Source of the DNA: Corynebacterium hindlerae | Lineage (GTDB): Bacteria > Actinomycetota > Actinomycetes > Mycobacteriales > Mycobacteriaceae | Length of the DNA stretch: 64,000 bases | Direction: 5' to 3' | NCBI RefSeq assembly: GCF_014117265.1 | Contig: NZ_CP059833.1 | Location: 434,001-498,000, forward strand | Shown here: piece by piece, positions 17,203 to 25,511 of the stretch | How the letters are laid out: every line of letters begins with the position of its first letter | Position numbering within the stretch: the stretch's first letter is position 1 | Program-made: the position numbers and the translations under genes | The notes under the pieces: generated by a model | The model's database searches: none | Told to the model about the DNA's origin: nothing | The model's input: the letters and a program-made list of their open reading frames with translations, nothing else

Positions 17203-17323
17203 AGCGGAAATGCGAGACCTAGAATTCGAGTCTCGGAGTGAAAATCCGCTCTAGCGACCAAATAGCGCTAGTTCTACTCCGACTCTCGAATTCCAGGTCT
17301 CGCATTCAGCCTGGAAAACCGCT
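17203..17323. repeat. 120-bp nested palindrome between glnK and ffh
   Basis: Arms 17209-17239 and 17276-17306 are complementary at 28 of 31 positions. A second hairpin, CTAGCG (17251-17256) and CGCTAG (17266-17271), sits in the loop, and AGCGG/CCGCT extend the outside. It reaches the glnK stop codon (17322-17324). It could fold as a cruciform or end amtB-glnK transcription, though it lacks a T-run. Confidence 0.85.
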
Positions 17324-17663
17324 AGAGCGCTTCATCCCCCCGCTCTCCCGTGCGCACCCGAATGGCTTCGTCAACGGGGGTGACCCAGATTTTCCCGTCT
17401 CCCACTTTCCCAGTGCGGGCGGAGGCAATAATAGCTTCGATCACTTTTTCTGTGGCCTCTGCGTGTACCAAGATTTCTATTTTTGTTTTGCTAACGAATC
17501 CTGGGTTGTAGTTTTCCCCGCGGTAGACCTCTGATTTCGCTTTTTGGGCGCCGAAGCCTTGTACTTCGGTAACTGTCATGCCGTGGATTCCCAGCTGGCT
17601 CAGTGCTTCTCGGACGTCATCGAGCATGAATGGCTGGATCACTGCGTTTATTAGTTTGATCAT
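17322..17663 (-). CDS. glnK: PII nitrogen-regulatory protein
   Basis: Trimeric signal protein that gates AmtB and, in corynebacteria, titrates the AmtR repressor. The sequence starts MIKLINAVIQPFMLDDVREAL. The T-loop reads GFGAQKAKSEVYRGENYNPGFVSK; Tyr52 aligns with Tyr51, the residue modified by adenylylation in C. glutamicum GlnK. VGDGKIWV and EAIRVRTGERGDEAL match the nucleotide-binding end. The ATG directly follows the amtB stop. The modifying enzyme GlnD is not encoded next to it. Confidence 0.95.
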   Translation of the reverse strand: MIKLINAVIQPFMLDDVREALSQLGIHGMTVTEVQGFGAQKAKSEVYRGENYNPGFVSKTKIEILVHAEATEKVIEAIIASARTGKVGDGKIWVTPVDEAIRVRTGERGDEAL

Positions 17664-18965
17664 TTATTTTCCTTCCATCCCGAGGGCGTCGTAGGCGGTT
17701 TCGCCGTGAACGTGTGCGTCGATGCCACCGTGCTCTACCGCGCGGTCGACGCGCCAAACCAGGGTCTTCTCTAGCGCGAACCCAATCACAGCGGTCATCA
17801 CTCCGGTATAGAGCATCGTCACCGCTGCCACCACTGTTTGCACGATGAGCAGCTTGAAACCATAGGAAACATCACCGGTGAAGATTCCGTTACCGTGTGC
17901 GAACAGCGCTAATCCGACGGTGCCCCATACTCCTGCGACCAAGTGGACGCCGACTACATCGAGGGAGTCGTCGAACTTGAAGCGGAATTTCAGCGCCACT
18001 CCGAAGGCTGCGAGGAATCCACCGAAAAATCCCAGGATCAGGGAGGTGACCGGGGTGAGCACTCCGGCAGCGGGCGTAATAGCCACCAGACCAGCGACAA
18101 CGCCGGAAGCGGCGCCGAGTGAGGTGGCATGGCCGTCGCGAAGCTTTTCGGCGAGTAGCCACCCGAGAATGCCTGCGGCGGCTGCGGCGGTGGTGTTGAG
18201 CGTGGCCAACCCCGCGGACCACCCCGCCTCGTGCGCCGAACCGCCGTTGAAGCCGAACCAGCCGAACCACAGCAGCGCCGCGCCGAGCATCACGAAGGGG
18301 AGGTTGTGCGGGCGGTGCGCGGAACGCATAAAGGTATGCCGCTTACCGACGAGTATTGCCAGCAGGAGCGCAGCCGTGCCAGCGGAGATGTGGATGGCGG
18401 TGCCACCGGCGAAATCCACTGGTGGTACTTTGGCTTCGCCGTCCTCGGCCCCGAACATCCAGGCGGCTACCGAGTGTGCGTGCTCGGAGAGTACTCCCCC
18501 GCCCCAAATCATGTGGGCGAGCGGGAAATAGACGAACGTCGACCACAGTGCTGTGAAGGCCAGCCAAGTCCCGAACTTCACACGGTCCGCTAACGCTCCT
18601 GAGATAAGCGCACAGGCGATAACCGCGAAGGTGAGCTGGTACCCCACTTCAATTACGGTCGGGTATCCAAACGTGGAGATCACCGGGGCGTCGGCCGTAC
18701 CGATCGAACCACGTAGCCCAAAGAACTCGAACGGGTTGGAAAACAACCCTGCAATGTCCTGTGTGCCGTAGGACATCGACCAGCCCCACAACACGTATAT
18801 AACGGTGACGACGCCCAGCGAGCCGAACGACATCATCATCATGTTCAGCACGGACTTTTGGCGGGACATTCCCCCATAAAACAGCGCAAGCGCCGGTGTC
18901 ATGATTAACACCAGCGCTGTCGAGACCAACATCCAACTTATGTTGGCAAACATTTCCGTATCCAT
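17664..18965 (-). CDS. amtB: Ammonium transporter
   Basis: Trimeric ammonium channel, 433 aa, with eleven hydrophobic segments. Family marks: ALALFYGGMSRQKSVLNMMMMS (early signature), the Asp/His pore region in DFAGGTAIHISAGTAAL, and VGVHLVAGVWGTVGL. Start at ATG 18965 with GAAAGAAGG upstream; MFANISWM four codons in is an alternative. First gene of amtB-glnK. I looked for an AmtR-like palindrome in 18966-19071 and saw none that is convincing. Confidence 0.95.
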   Translation of the reverse strand: MDTEMFANISWMLVSTALVLIMTPALALFYGGMSRQKSVLNMMMMSFGSLGVVTVIYVLWGWSMSYGTQDIAGLFSNPFEFFGLRGSIGTADAPVISTFGYPTVIEVGYQLTFAVIACALISGALADRVKFGTWLAFTALWSTFVYFPLAHMIWGGGVLSEHAHSVAAWMFGAEDGEAKVPPVDFAGGTAIHISAGTAALLLAILVGKRHTFMRSAHRPHNLPFVMLGAALLWFGWFGFNGGSAHEAGWSAGLATLNTTAAAAAGILGWLLAEKLRDGHATSLGAASGVVAGLVAITPAAGVLTPVTSLILGFFGGFLAAFGVALKFRFKFDDSLDVVGVHLVAGVWGTVGLALFAHGNGIFTGDVSYGFKLLIVQTVVAAVTMLYTGVMTAVIGFALEKTLVWRVDRAVEHGGIDAHVHGETAYDALGMEGK

Positions 18966-19071
18966 ATGACGGGCCTTCTTTCATCTCATCAGGGGCCCAT
19001 CATTAGCCCTATGTGAAACAGCCTAAACCCGTCTGGATCGCCAGTTGGAAGTTTTATTCACACTGTTGTGG

Positions 19072-20610
19072 TTAGGCGAGCAGAGCGTCCACGAAGCTTT
19101 CCACCTCGAACGGTGCAAGGTGATCTGCGCCTTCGCCGAGGCCAACCAGCTTGACCGGGACCCCGAGTTCTTCCTGGACCTGGAACACGATGCCACCCTT
19201 GGCCGTGCCATCCAGCTTGGTCAGCACTACGCCGGTGATGTCCACGACGTCGCGGAACGTACGGGCTTGCATGAGGCCGTTCTGGCCGACGGTGGCGTCG
19301 AGAACGAGCAGGACCTCGTCTACCTTCGCCTTCTTCTCGACCACGCGCTTGACCTTACCCAGCTGGTCCATCAGGCCGACGGAGGTGTGGAGGCGACCTG
19401 CGGTGTCGATCAACACCACATCGGCTTGCGTTTCGACGCCCTTAGACACCGCATCGAATGCGACGGATGCTGGGTCAGCACCTTCTGCACCACGCACGGT
19501 CTGGGCGCCCACCCGACGGCCCCACGTCTCCAACTGATCAGCCGCCGCAGCACGGAACGTATCCGCCGCTCCCAGCAGCACCTTGTGCCCCATGGACACC
19601 AGCACACGAGCGAGCTTGCCGGTCGTGGTGGTCTTACCGGTACCGTTCACGCCCACCACCAACACGACGGCCGGCTTGCCCTCATACGGCATCGCCTTGA
19701 TCGTGCGATCCAGTTCCGGCTTGCCCACCTCAATCAGCGTCTCTCGAAGCATCGCGCGAGCCTCGTCTTCGGAATTCACACCGCGCTCGGCGATCTTCTC
19801 CCGCAGGGACTCAACCACCGTCATAGTGGTCGCGGTCCCCAAGTCAGCCATAATCAGCTGATCCTCGATCTCCTCCCACGCGTCCTCATCCAGGTCACCA
19901 GCGGTGAGCATGCCCAGGACGGACTGCCCCAGGAAGTTGTTGGACTTGGCCAGCTTGCCACGCAGCTTACCCAGACGGCCAGCAGCAGGCTCGATCTCTT
20001 CCACTGGGGCAGGCGCAGGTTCCGGCTCTATTTCGGGTACCGGGGTCTGCTCCAGGGCAGCCTCCGCTGCATCAGCTGTGACGGCCGCCGCTTCAGCTGC
20101 CTCCTCGGCTTCTGCAATGACTTCCGGTTCGGAAGGCTCAACAGGTTCTTGGGCAGGTTCGTCAGCAGGTTCTACTGCTGGTTCCACCGCCAGTTCCTCT
20201 GCCACTTCCTGGGCAATCGGGGTATCCGCGACAGGTTCCGCAATAACCTCAGGCTCTTCAACTGGTTCTTGAGTCACCGGGGTTTCAGGTTCTACCTCCG
20301 GTTCCACAACGGGTTCTGGCGCAACGGGAGCGACAGCCTCAACAGACTCCGGCGCTGCGGGTTCCGCGGGTTTGAGTTCCTGGCCGTCGAGAAGCTCTGG
20401 CTCTTTTGCCGGGGCGAAGTTAAACCCGCCGGCAGCGGTGTAATTACCGCTCTTTTCCTCGCGGGTCAGCTCCTTCGGCTGTTCCTCCTTAGTAAAGGAA
20501 ACAGTCTTGTCTTTTTTCCGTTTGTTGCCGAGCACGACCAGCAGCACAACGAGCAGGAGTAGGACGACGAGGGCGCCAATGAGGAGAGAGGTAATATTCA
20601 TGGCTTCCAT
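19072..20610 (-). CDS. ftsY: SRP receptor FtsY
   Basis: Membrane-associated GTPase that receives Ffh-ribosome complexes. An N-terminal membrane helix (ITSLLIGALVVLLLLVVLLV) is followed by ~180 residues rich in Glu, Pro and Val (the acidic A domain, with repeated VEPEVEPE-like units). The NG domain carries GVNGTGKTTT, DTAGRLHTSVGLMDQL and TKLDGTAKGG. 512 aa, normal for actinobacteria. The first Met may be at 20610 or three codons later. The gene lies upstream of amtB, as in C. glutamicum. Confidence 0.96.
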   Translation of the reverse strand: MEAMNITSLLIGALVVLLLLVVLLVVLGNKRKKDKTVSFTKEEQPKELTREEKSGNYTAAGGFNFAPAKEPELLDGQELKPAEPAAPESVEAVAPVAPEPVVEPEVEPETPVTQEPVEEPEVIAEPVADTPIAQEVAEELAVEPAVEPADEPAQEPVEPSEPEVIAEAEEAAEAAAVTADAAEAALEQTPVPEIEPEPAPAPVEEIEPAAGRLGKLRGKLAKSNNFLGQSVLGMLTAGDLDEDAWEEIEDQLIMADLGTATTMTVVESLREKIAERGVNSEDEARAMLRETLIEVGKPELDRTIKAMPYEGKPAVVLVVGVNGTGKTTTTGKLARVLVSMGHKVLLGAADTFRAAAADQLETWGRRVGAQTVRGAEGADPASVAFDAVSKGVETQADVVLIDTAGRLHTSVGLMDQLGKVKRVVEKKAKVDEVLLVLDATVGQNGLMQARTFRDVVDITGVVLTKLDGTAKGGIVFQVQEELGVPVKLVGLGEGADHLAPFEVESFVDALLA

Positions 20611-20649
20611 ATTGGCAGTAACCCAGCGCCTCCTGCCACTCGAATACCC

Positions 20650-21594
20650 CTAGGCGGGCAGCAATCGAAGTTCTTCTAGGCGAGGGATTCTGCTCTTCAT
20701 GCGCTCCGAAAGTTCGGTTTGCATATGACGCAGCTTCTCGACACTCACCCCAGATTCCAGTTCCGCCAGCACATCCATAACCAGCTCGTGCCCGAGCCAG
20801 CGGGCCCGCACCCCCGAAACCCGGAGAATGCCCTGTTGGTCTGAGGCCACGTGGGTCGCGGTGTCGATGAGATGTGGGTCTACGCCGTCAAGAAGCCTGC
20901 TGACCACGCTCTTCATGGAGCTAACCAGCACCCCCACCACCATCACCCCGATGAAGAGGCCCACGATGGCGTCGATCCGGCCGTGCCCGAACATCGCCCC
21001 TACCGCGCCGATAACCACGGCGAGGGAGGTCAGTGCGTCGGCGCGCGCATGCTGCCCCTCGGCGATGAGCGCGGCGGAGCCGACTTTCCGTCCCGCCCGG
21101 ATGCGATATTGCGCGACAAGTTCGTTGCCGAGCGCACCGATGATCGCGGCGGCCAGCACCCATCCGATGTTGGTCATGTCGCGTGGGTGGCGCATGGCGT
21201 CGATGACATCAACAAAAATCATCCCGGCAGATGCTGCAATGACCAGGCCAATGAACAGGCCCACCAAGTCCTCCGCGCGCCGCAGGCCAAAGGTGAAGCT
21301 TTTCGACGGAGCCCGGCGCGCCAACCGCAACGCAATAATTAACGGAATGGTGGTGACGAGGTGGCCGAGGTTGTGGATCGTGTCGGCGAACAGCCCGACC
21401 GAACCACTGATAGCCACGATGACAATCTGAAGCGCAGCCGTCACAGCCATTCCTGCGAGGCTAATCCAGGCCGCCCGCATCGCAATTCTGTAGGCATCGG
21501 CAGAATCGCTGATCATATGCGCGTGATCGTGCGAATGCGGCACGATCGCATGTTTCACGCTGTGCCACAGACCGTGGTCATGGTGCTTATTCAT
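20650..21594 (-). CDS. Cation diffusion facilitator (metal efflux)
   Basis: Proton-coupled exporter of Zn/Co/Cd-type metals. His-rich N-terminus (NKHHDHGLWHS, HSHDHAH), six membrane helices, site-A ligands in FADTIHNLGH (TM2) and HARADALTS (TM5), and a soluble C-terminal domain ending RLEELRLLPA. 314 aa is family length. It is divergent from an arsR gene, with an inverted-repeat operator beside its start, so metal-inducible expression is likely. The pair sits between ftsY and the smc unit, which are neighbours in C. glutamicum. Confidence 0.9.
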   Translation of the reverse strand: MNKHHDHGLWHSVKHAIVPHSHDHAHMISDSADAYRIAMRAAWISLAGMAVTAALQIVIVAISGSVGLFADTIHNLGHLVTTIPLIIALRLARRAPSKSFTFGLRRAEDLVGLFIGLVIAASAGMIFVDVIDAMRHPRDMTNIGWVLAAAIIGALGNELVAQYRIRAGRKVGSAALIAEGQHARADALTSLAVVIGAVGAMFGHGRIDAIVGLFIGVMVVGVLVSSMKSVVSRLLDGVDPHLIDTATHVASDQQGILRVSGVRARWLGHELVMDVLAELESGVSVEKLRHMQTELSERMKSRIPRLEELRLLPA

Positions 21595-21602
21595 CCTTTA
21601 AG

Positions 21603-21624
21603 TATCTGCGCAGTTATGCAGATA
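21603..21624. promoter_or_regulatory. ArsR-type operator
   Basis: TATCTGC (21603-21609) and GCAGATA (21618-21624) form a perfect 7-bp inverted repeat with an 8-nt spacer, starting 9 bp upstream of the efflux-gene start codon. Size and sequence resemble ArsR-family operators such as those of CzrA/NmtR. Confidence 0.65.
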
Positions 21625-21646
21625 TGCAAGTAGTTGCTCGGGATTT

Positions 21647-21694
21647 AGCGTACCGATGGGACTTTTCAGCCCCGAAAAATCCCAAACGTACGCT
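21647..21694. repeat. 48-bp hairpin in the efflux/arsR intergenic region
   Basis: Arms 21647-21667 and 21674-21694 match at 17 of 21 positions, with the centre GGGACTTTTC / GAAAAATCCC and a 6-nt loop. It lies between divergent genes, so a terminator role is odd; it may be a second operator or a palindromic element. Confidence 0.65.
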
Positions 21695-21736
21695 TGATTT
21701 TGGATCGCACTTTAATACCGGCGTTATAGTAATTCC

Positions 21737-22129
21737 ATGCACAAAAAGGATACGATCCACGCCCCCGACCTCATGCACGCTAACCTCGCTGCAGAGTCTT
21801 TCCGCATTTTGAGTGACCCAACCCGTATCCGCATCATCTGGCTGCTGTTGCAGGGCGAATTCAACGTCAATCAGCTGGCCGAGACTTTGGAGGTCACCCC
21901 ATCGGTGGTGAGCCAGCATCTGGCCAAACTCAAGACCGCGCAGCTGGTGAACTTCCGTAGGGAAGGCACCTTCATGTTCTACTCTGCCAAGGACGAACAC
22001 TTGGAGCTGTTGCTGAGTGAGGGGCTCTCTCACGCCGAGCACGTCGCTGGTGACGTCGCTGGTAACGGCCCCCACTCATACCGGGACGCAATGCGGGTTA
22101 AGAACTGGCACGCAGCCCACGAGGACTAG
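21737..22129 (+). CDS. ArsR-family metal-sensing repressor
   Basis: Winged-helix repressor of 130 aa. The HTH reads NVNQLAETLEVTPSVVSQHLAKLKTAQLV, followed by the wing (FRREGTFMFYS). His-rich ends (MHKKDTIHAPDLMHA; HAEHV...HSYRD...HAAHED) suggest a Zn/Ni/Co sensor of the CzrA/NmtR kind rather than a Cys-based arsenic sensor; the alpha-3 Cys site is absent. TATAGT at 21725-21730 followed by six bases and the ATG marks a leaderless start. It presumably represses the divergent efflux gene and itself. Confidence 0.9.
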   Translation: MHKKDTIHAPDLMHANLAAESFRILSDPTRIRIIWLLLQGEFNVNQLAETLEVTPSVVSQHLAKLKTAQLVNFRREGTFMFYSAKDEHLELLLSEGLSHAEHVAGDVAGNGPHSYRDAMRVKNWHAAHED

Positions 22130-22160
22130 CAGCCCGCTGCCACGAAAAGCAGCCGCCACG

Positions 22161-25100
22161 TTACATCCCTGGGTACTTCACTGCCAGCACCATTGCCTCA
22201 GCGGCGACGAGGTCACCGGTAACCAGCTCCGGTACCACTTCCGCTAGCTCGGCCCATTCGGCAGCGGCCTTGAGCAGCAGCTTCGGCTTACCCATGAGTC
22301 CATGGGCATGCATGCGCGCCGCGAGCGCGAACACCATCGAGGCCACTGGCACGAGAGCCCAGTGATTTTCGCGGGCGTCGGTGTCCACGCCGTCGAGCTT
22401 GTCGAAGCGGACGCGAGCGGAAGCGTACACGGCCTTGCTGGATCCCTTGAGCGCACGCAAGGTGCTCACCATCGCTTGAACGAGCTGCTCGTCGATGAGT
22501 TCGATGAGCGTGGCCCGCTTGTGGAACGCCTCCATGACTGCCAGCAGTCGGGAAGAATCATCCATGATGGCGCCTGGGACAATATCTCCCTGCGAGAAAA
22601 GAACCCCGAGCAACGCCTGCTGCTGAGCCTCGTCCATCATCGCCAGCTGAACAGTGGAACGATCAATGCACGCGGTGTCCAAAGTATTGTCGCGACCGGT
22701 GGAAAGCGCCTCTACCAGACGTTTTCCGGCCAGCGCCTCAAGTTCCTTGACCAGCGGACGCACCGGCTGTTCGTTTTCGATCAGTGCGGGCAGCTGCCCC
22801 ATCAGTTCCAGCGCGCCGATCCACGGGGAGCGATGCGCGGCAGCGGAATTGGAAGAGGAGAACGGCCCCAAGATCAGCCCGGAGGAAATGATACGGCCCG
22901 GCTGTTTCTCCGCTGCAACGAGAGATCCGGACAGCGCGTCGAGCGCGGCGCTCGGGTTGGAGCGCAGCGCGGTGAGCACTGCTTCCCTATCGCTGTGCTC
23001 GCCCTTCCACGATGACAGGTAGTCCCACAGCACTGGCATGAGGCGCGGATCTTCTGGCGCCACGTCTACCTCGCCGGCAAGGAACGCGGAGAGTTGGGCG
23101 AACGCCGGGTCTGGGTCGGCATAAAAGCCTTCTTGTTCCAACCGGATTGCTGCGTCGGTAGGCGCATAAGGGGCGCGCAGGATATTGAACGGATCGTTGG
23201 TGTGCACGTCCACAATGAGGTCACCAGCCCCCACCAGCTCGGCCGGTAGTTCAGTGGCGCGATCCAGGGTCAGCGATTGCGCGGGAACCCACGGTGCGGA
23301 TGCCAGCCAGATCCAGGCTGCGAGCCCATCGCCGTCGACAAGCAGCTGCGTGCCGTCGAGGGTGAGCGTGGTGAACGTCGGCGTGGCGGTGATATCGGCG
23401 AGGTTGACAGAGGCGCGTTTCTTACTGCGCGGGTCGGTCCATTCCAGTTCGAGGCGGCCGCTCATCATGGTGGTGGCGGGCAGGAGGGCCTCGTAGGTGG
23501 TCTCGTCGGAAGAGGTCATCTTCACCGTACGCACCGGGGCGCCGTGCTGGTTACGCAGCGAGATCGTTGGCCGCCCCAGGCCCTTACCTGCGCGGATACG
23601 GATCGGCCGGGTGGGGTCAAGGTCGGCGGCACGGCACGCAATACGCGTCGTACGCCACACCGCTGGCTTACCGACGAGCGGAAGCTCAAACTGCAGTCGC
23701 GGCGGAGTAAACCGCAACGGAAGTTGATCCCCCACCTCCGTGGTGATGGCGAAGGTCGCCTCGGCAGCATCGGGCGCCACAGAAATCTCGGCAGGGGTGA
23801 TCTCGAATGGCTTAAAGGTCGGCTTCACCAAGAGCACGGCCTCACTGAGGCTACCAGCAGCCGGAATACGCACAGAACGCACCAGACCGACGAAATCGGT
23901 AGAAGCGGCCATGCCCTCCACGATGGCGTACTCGTGGCGGAACGACTCGTTGCGTGGGCCGCGCAGTCGCACCAGGTACTCTCCCACCCACGGATCGTCG
24001 TAGGCCTCGGGGTCGAAAATGTCAAAGCTACCGCCCTCAGCCGGCACCTCCAGGGGCTCTTCCTGAGCCACTTCCTCACCCGCAGCACCGGCGCCACCGA
24101 ACGAGGAAATAGACAGATACCAGGTCTCATCCGCACCAGAGAGCGTAGGCGGAAAATCAGCGATCAAACTGGCGCTATGCACCTGCAGACCCGAAGCCGT
24201 GCGCACATTGTCTACCGGTTCGGACGGATCCCGGAAGGTCACCCGCTGGCGCGGATTAATCGCACGTACCGGCCGCACCGGAGAGATCTGCTGATTCGGG
24301 CGCACCAACTGGATGGAATCCGCCGCGGAGGTATCCAGCACCCGGCAGATCCAGGAGTCCCAGCCCTCAATGGCAAAAGTCTCTACCTCTGGAAGCGCCT
24401 TGGACGTCACCACGTCTACCAGCTCGGCATCCGCAGGCGCCACGACAGACAGGGCTGCGTAGTGAAGCGTCTTTTTCCCGGAGATATCGTGGCCCTTGGG
24501 GCTGAACACCAACATGGGGTCCTCAGAGTCCACCACTGGGACCGTCCAGGTGATGTTGTTGGTGGAGTCCACCACGGTCAGCTCACGCAGTGGCCTATCG
24601 AGGGTGATATCCAAGGCCTCGGTGAAAGGCGAGGTGTCGCCCCACGGGCGTCCGGTCCGGAAAATCCGGGTCGTGCCCTCCATAGACACCCGCCACACGA
24701 TCTCCGTTCCTTCACCCACGTGCTGCTCTGGCAGGCGTAGGCACACCTTCCTGCGGGCAGCATCGAGGATCACGCGGGGTCGCAGCTCACGAGTGGCAAC
24801 ACCGACCGCCATACGACGGTTCTCGGTACCGGCGGGACGTTCCTTCAACTCCTCCACCACTGAGTCATTCACCAGGGGCGCGAGCTCCAAATGGGAACGG
24901 TCTCGGTCGAGCCACGATTTCGGGTGTTCGAGGGAAAACGCGCGCACCGCAGCGATGTCCTGGAAGAGCTTGTCGTGGAACTGGCTCAGCGGAATATCGA
25001 GCTCAGCGGGGTCAAAGTCCCCATCCATGGCTTCGAGCACATCAGGGATCTTGGCGCTGGTCACACCGGTGTGCAGTTCCAGTGCGAGGACAGGATCCTC

Positions 25101-25487
25101 GGAGCCAACGAATAGGCCAGTCTTGTCCAGCAGCTCGAACACTTTCGCTGCGGGGACGTCGGCAAGCGCTGCGTCCAACTCGAGGCCGGCACAGTATTCG
25201 ACAAAGAACTGTCCGCGTTCAACCATGCGGGAGGCACGCTTAATCAATGTGGTGGTGGTGAGGGCGGGCATGACGTCGATAAGCGCAGCAAAATCGGCGC
25301 CAGCGGACAGCTGACGGCGCACGAAGGTGCCGAAGAACCGCTCGATGCGCTGCAGCTCGTCGCGGGACAGCCCAGAGTCTGGGAAGAAGGAAATATCGGC
25401 GAGGGTTTGGGCGAGCTCCAGTTCCGTCTGGGATGCCCACCCCAGTAGAGAATCCTGCAAATCTGCAATCGGTTGGCCGCCGCTCAA
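22161..25487 (-). CDS. Large conserved protein of unknown function, coupled to smc
   Basis: An 1108-residue protein I cannot assign. No signal peptide, membrane helix or nucleotide-binding loop is visible. The N-terminal ~190 residues look helical (ADISFFPDSGLSRDELQRIERFFGTFVRRQL). About 200-800 are rich in beta-strand patterns resembling several Ig-like or jelly-roll modules, with an acidic insert near 480-500. About 800-1108 are helical again (LSAFLAGEVDVAPEDPRLMPVLWDYLSSWKGEHSD). The start is a TTG with AAAGGAAG nine bases upstream, 24 bp after the smc stop, so it is co-transcribed with smc. I recall C. glutamicum having an uncharacterised gene at the same place. A role linked to SMC is inference from context only. 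Confidence 0.85.
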   Translation of the reverse strand: MSGGQPIADLQDSLLGWASQTELELAQTLADISFFPDSGLSRDELQRIERFFGTFVRRQLSAGADFAALIDVMPALTTTTLIKRASRMVERGQFFVEYCAGLELDAALADVPAAKVFELLDKTGLFVGSEDPVLALELHTGVTSAKIPDVLEAMDGDFDPAELDIPLSQFHDKLFQDIAAVRAFSLEHPKSWLDRDRSHLELAPLVNDSVVEELKERPAGTENRRMAVGVATRELRPRVILDAARRKVCLRLPEQHVGEGTEIVWRVSMEGTTRIFRTGRPWGDTSPFTEALDITLDRPLRELTVVDSTNNITWTVPVVDSEDPMLVFSPKGHDISGKKTLHYAALSVVAPADAELVDVVTSKALPEVETFAIEGWDSWICRVLDTSAADSIQLVRPNQQISPVRPVRAINPRQRVTFRDPSEPVDNVRTASGLQVHSASLIADFPPTLSGADETWYLSISSFGGAGAAGEEVAQEEPLEVPAEGGSFDIFDPEAYDDPWVGEYLVRLRGPRNESFRHEYAIVEGMAASTDFVGLVRSVRIPAAGSLSEAVLLVKPTFKPFEITPAEISVAPDAAEATFAITTEVGDQLPLRFTPPRLQFELPLVGKPAVWRTTRIACRAADLDPTRPIRIRAGKGLGRPTISLRNQHGAPVRTVKMTSSDETTYEALLPATTMMSGRLELEWTDPRSKKRASVNLADITATPTFTTLTLDGTQLLVDGDGLAAWIWLASAPWVPAQSLTLDRATELPAELVGAGDLIVDVHTNDPFNILRAPYAPTDAAIRLEQEGFYADPDPAFAQLSAFLAGEVDVAPEDPRLMPVLWDYLSSWKGEHSDREAVLTALRSNPSAALDALSGSLVAAEKQPGRIISSGLILGPFSSSNSAAAHRSPWIGALELMGQLPALIENEQPVRPLVKELEALAGKRLVEALSTGRDNTLDTACIDRSTVQLAMMDEAQQQALLGVLFSQGDIVPGAIMDDSSRLLAVMEAFHKRATLIELIDEQLVQAMVSTLRALKGSSKAVYASARVRFDKLDGVDTDARENHWALVPVASMVFALAARMHAHGLMGKPKLLLKAAAEWAELAEVVPELVTGDLVAAEAMVLAVKYPGM

Positions 25488-25511
25488 TGTTCTTCCTTTC
25501 GTTGGTAACCC

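Noticed and set aside
18966..19071. AmtR box upstream of amtB
   Set aside because: I found no convincing match to the AmtR palindrome in this stretch.
19045..20562. 505-codon ORF antisense to ftsY
   Set aside because: Shadow of the acidic repeat region of FtsY; no independent features.
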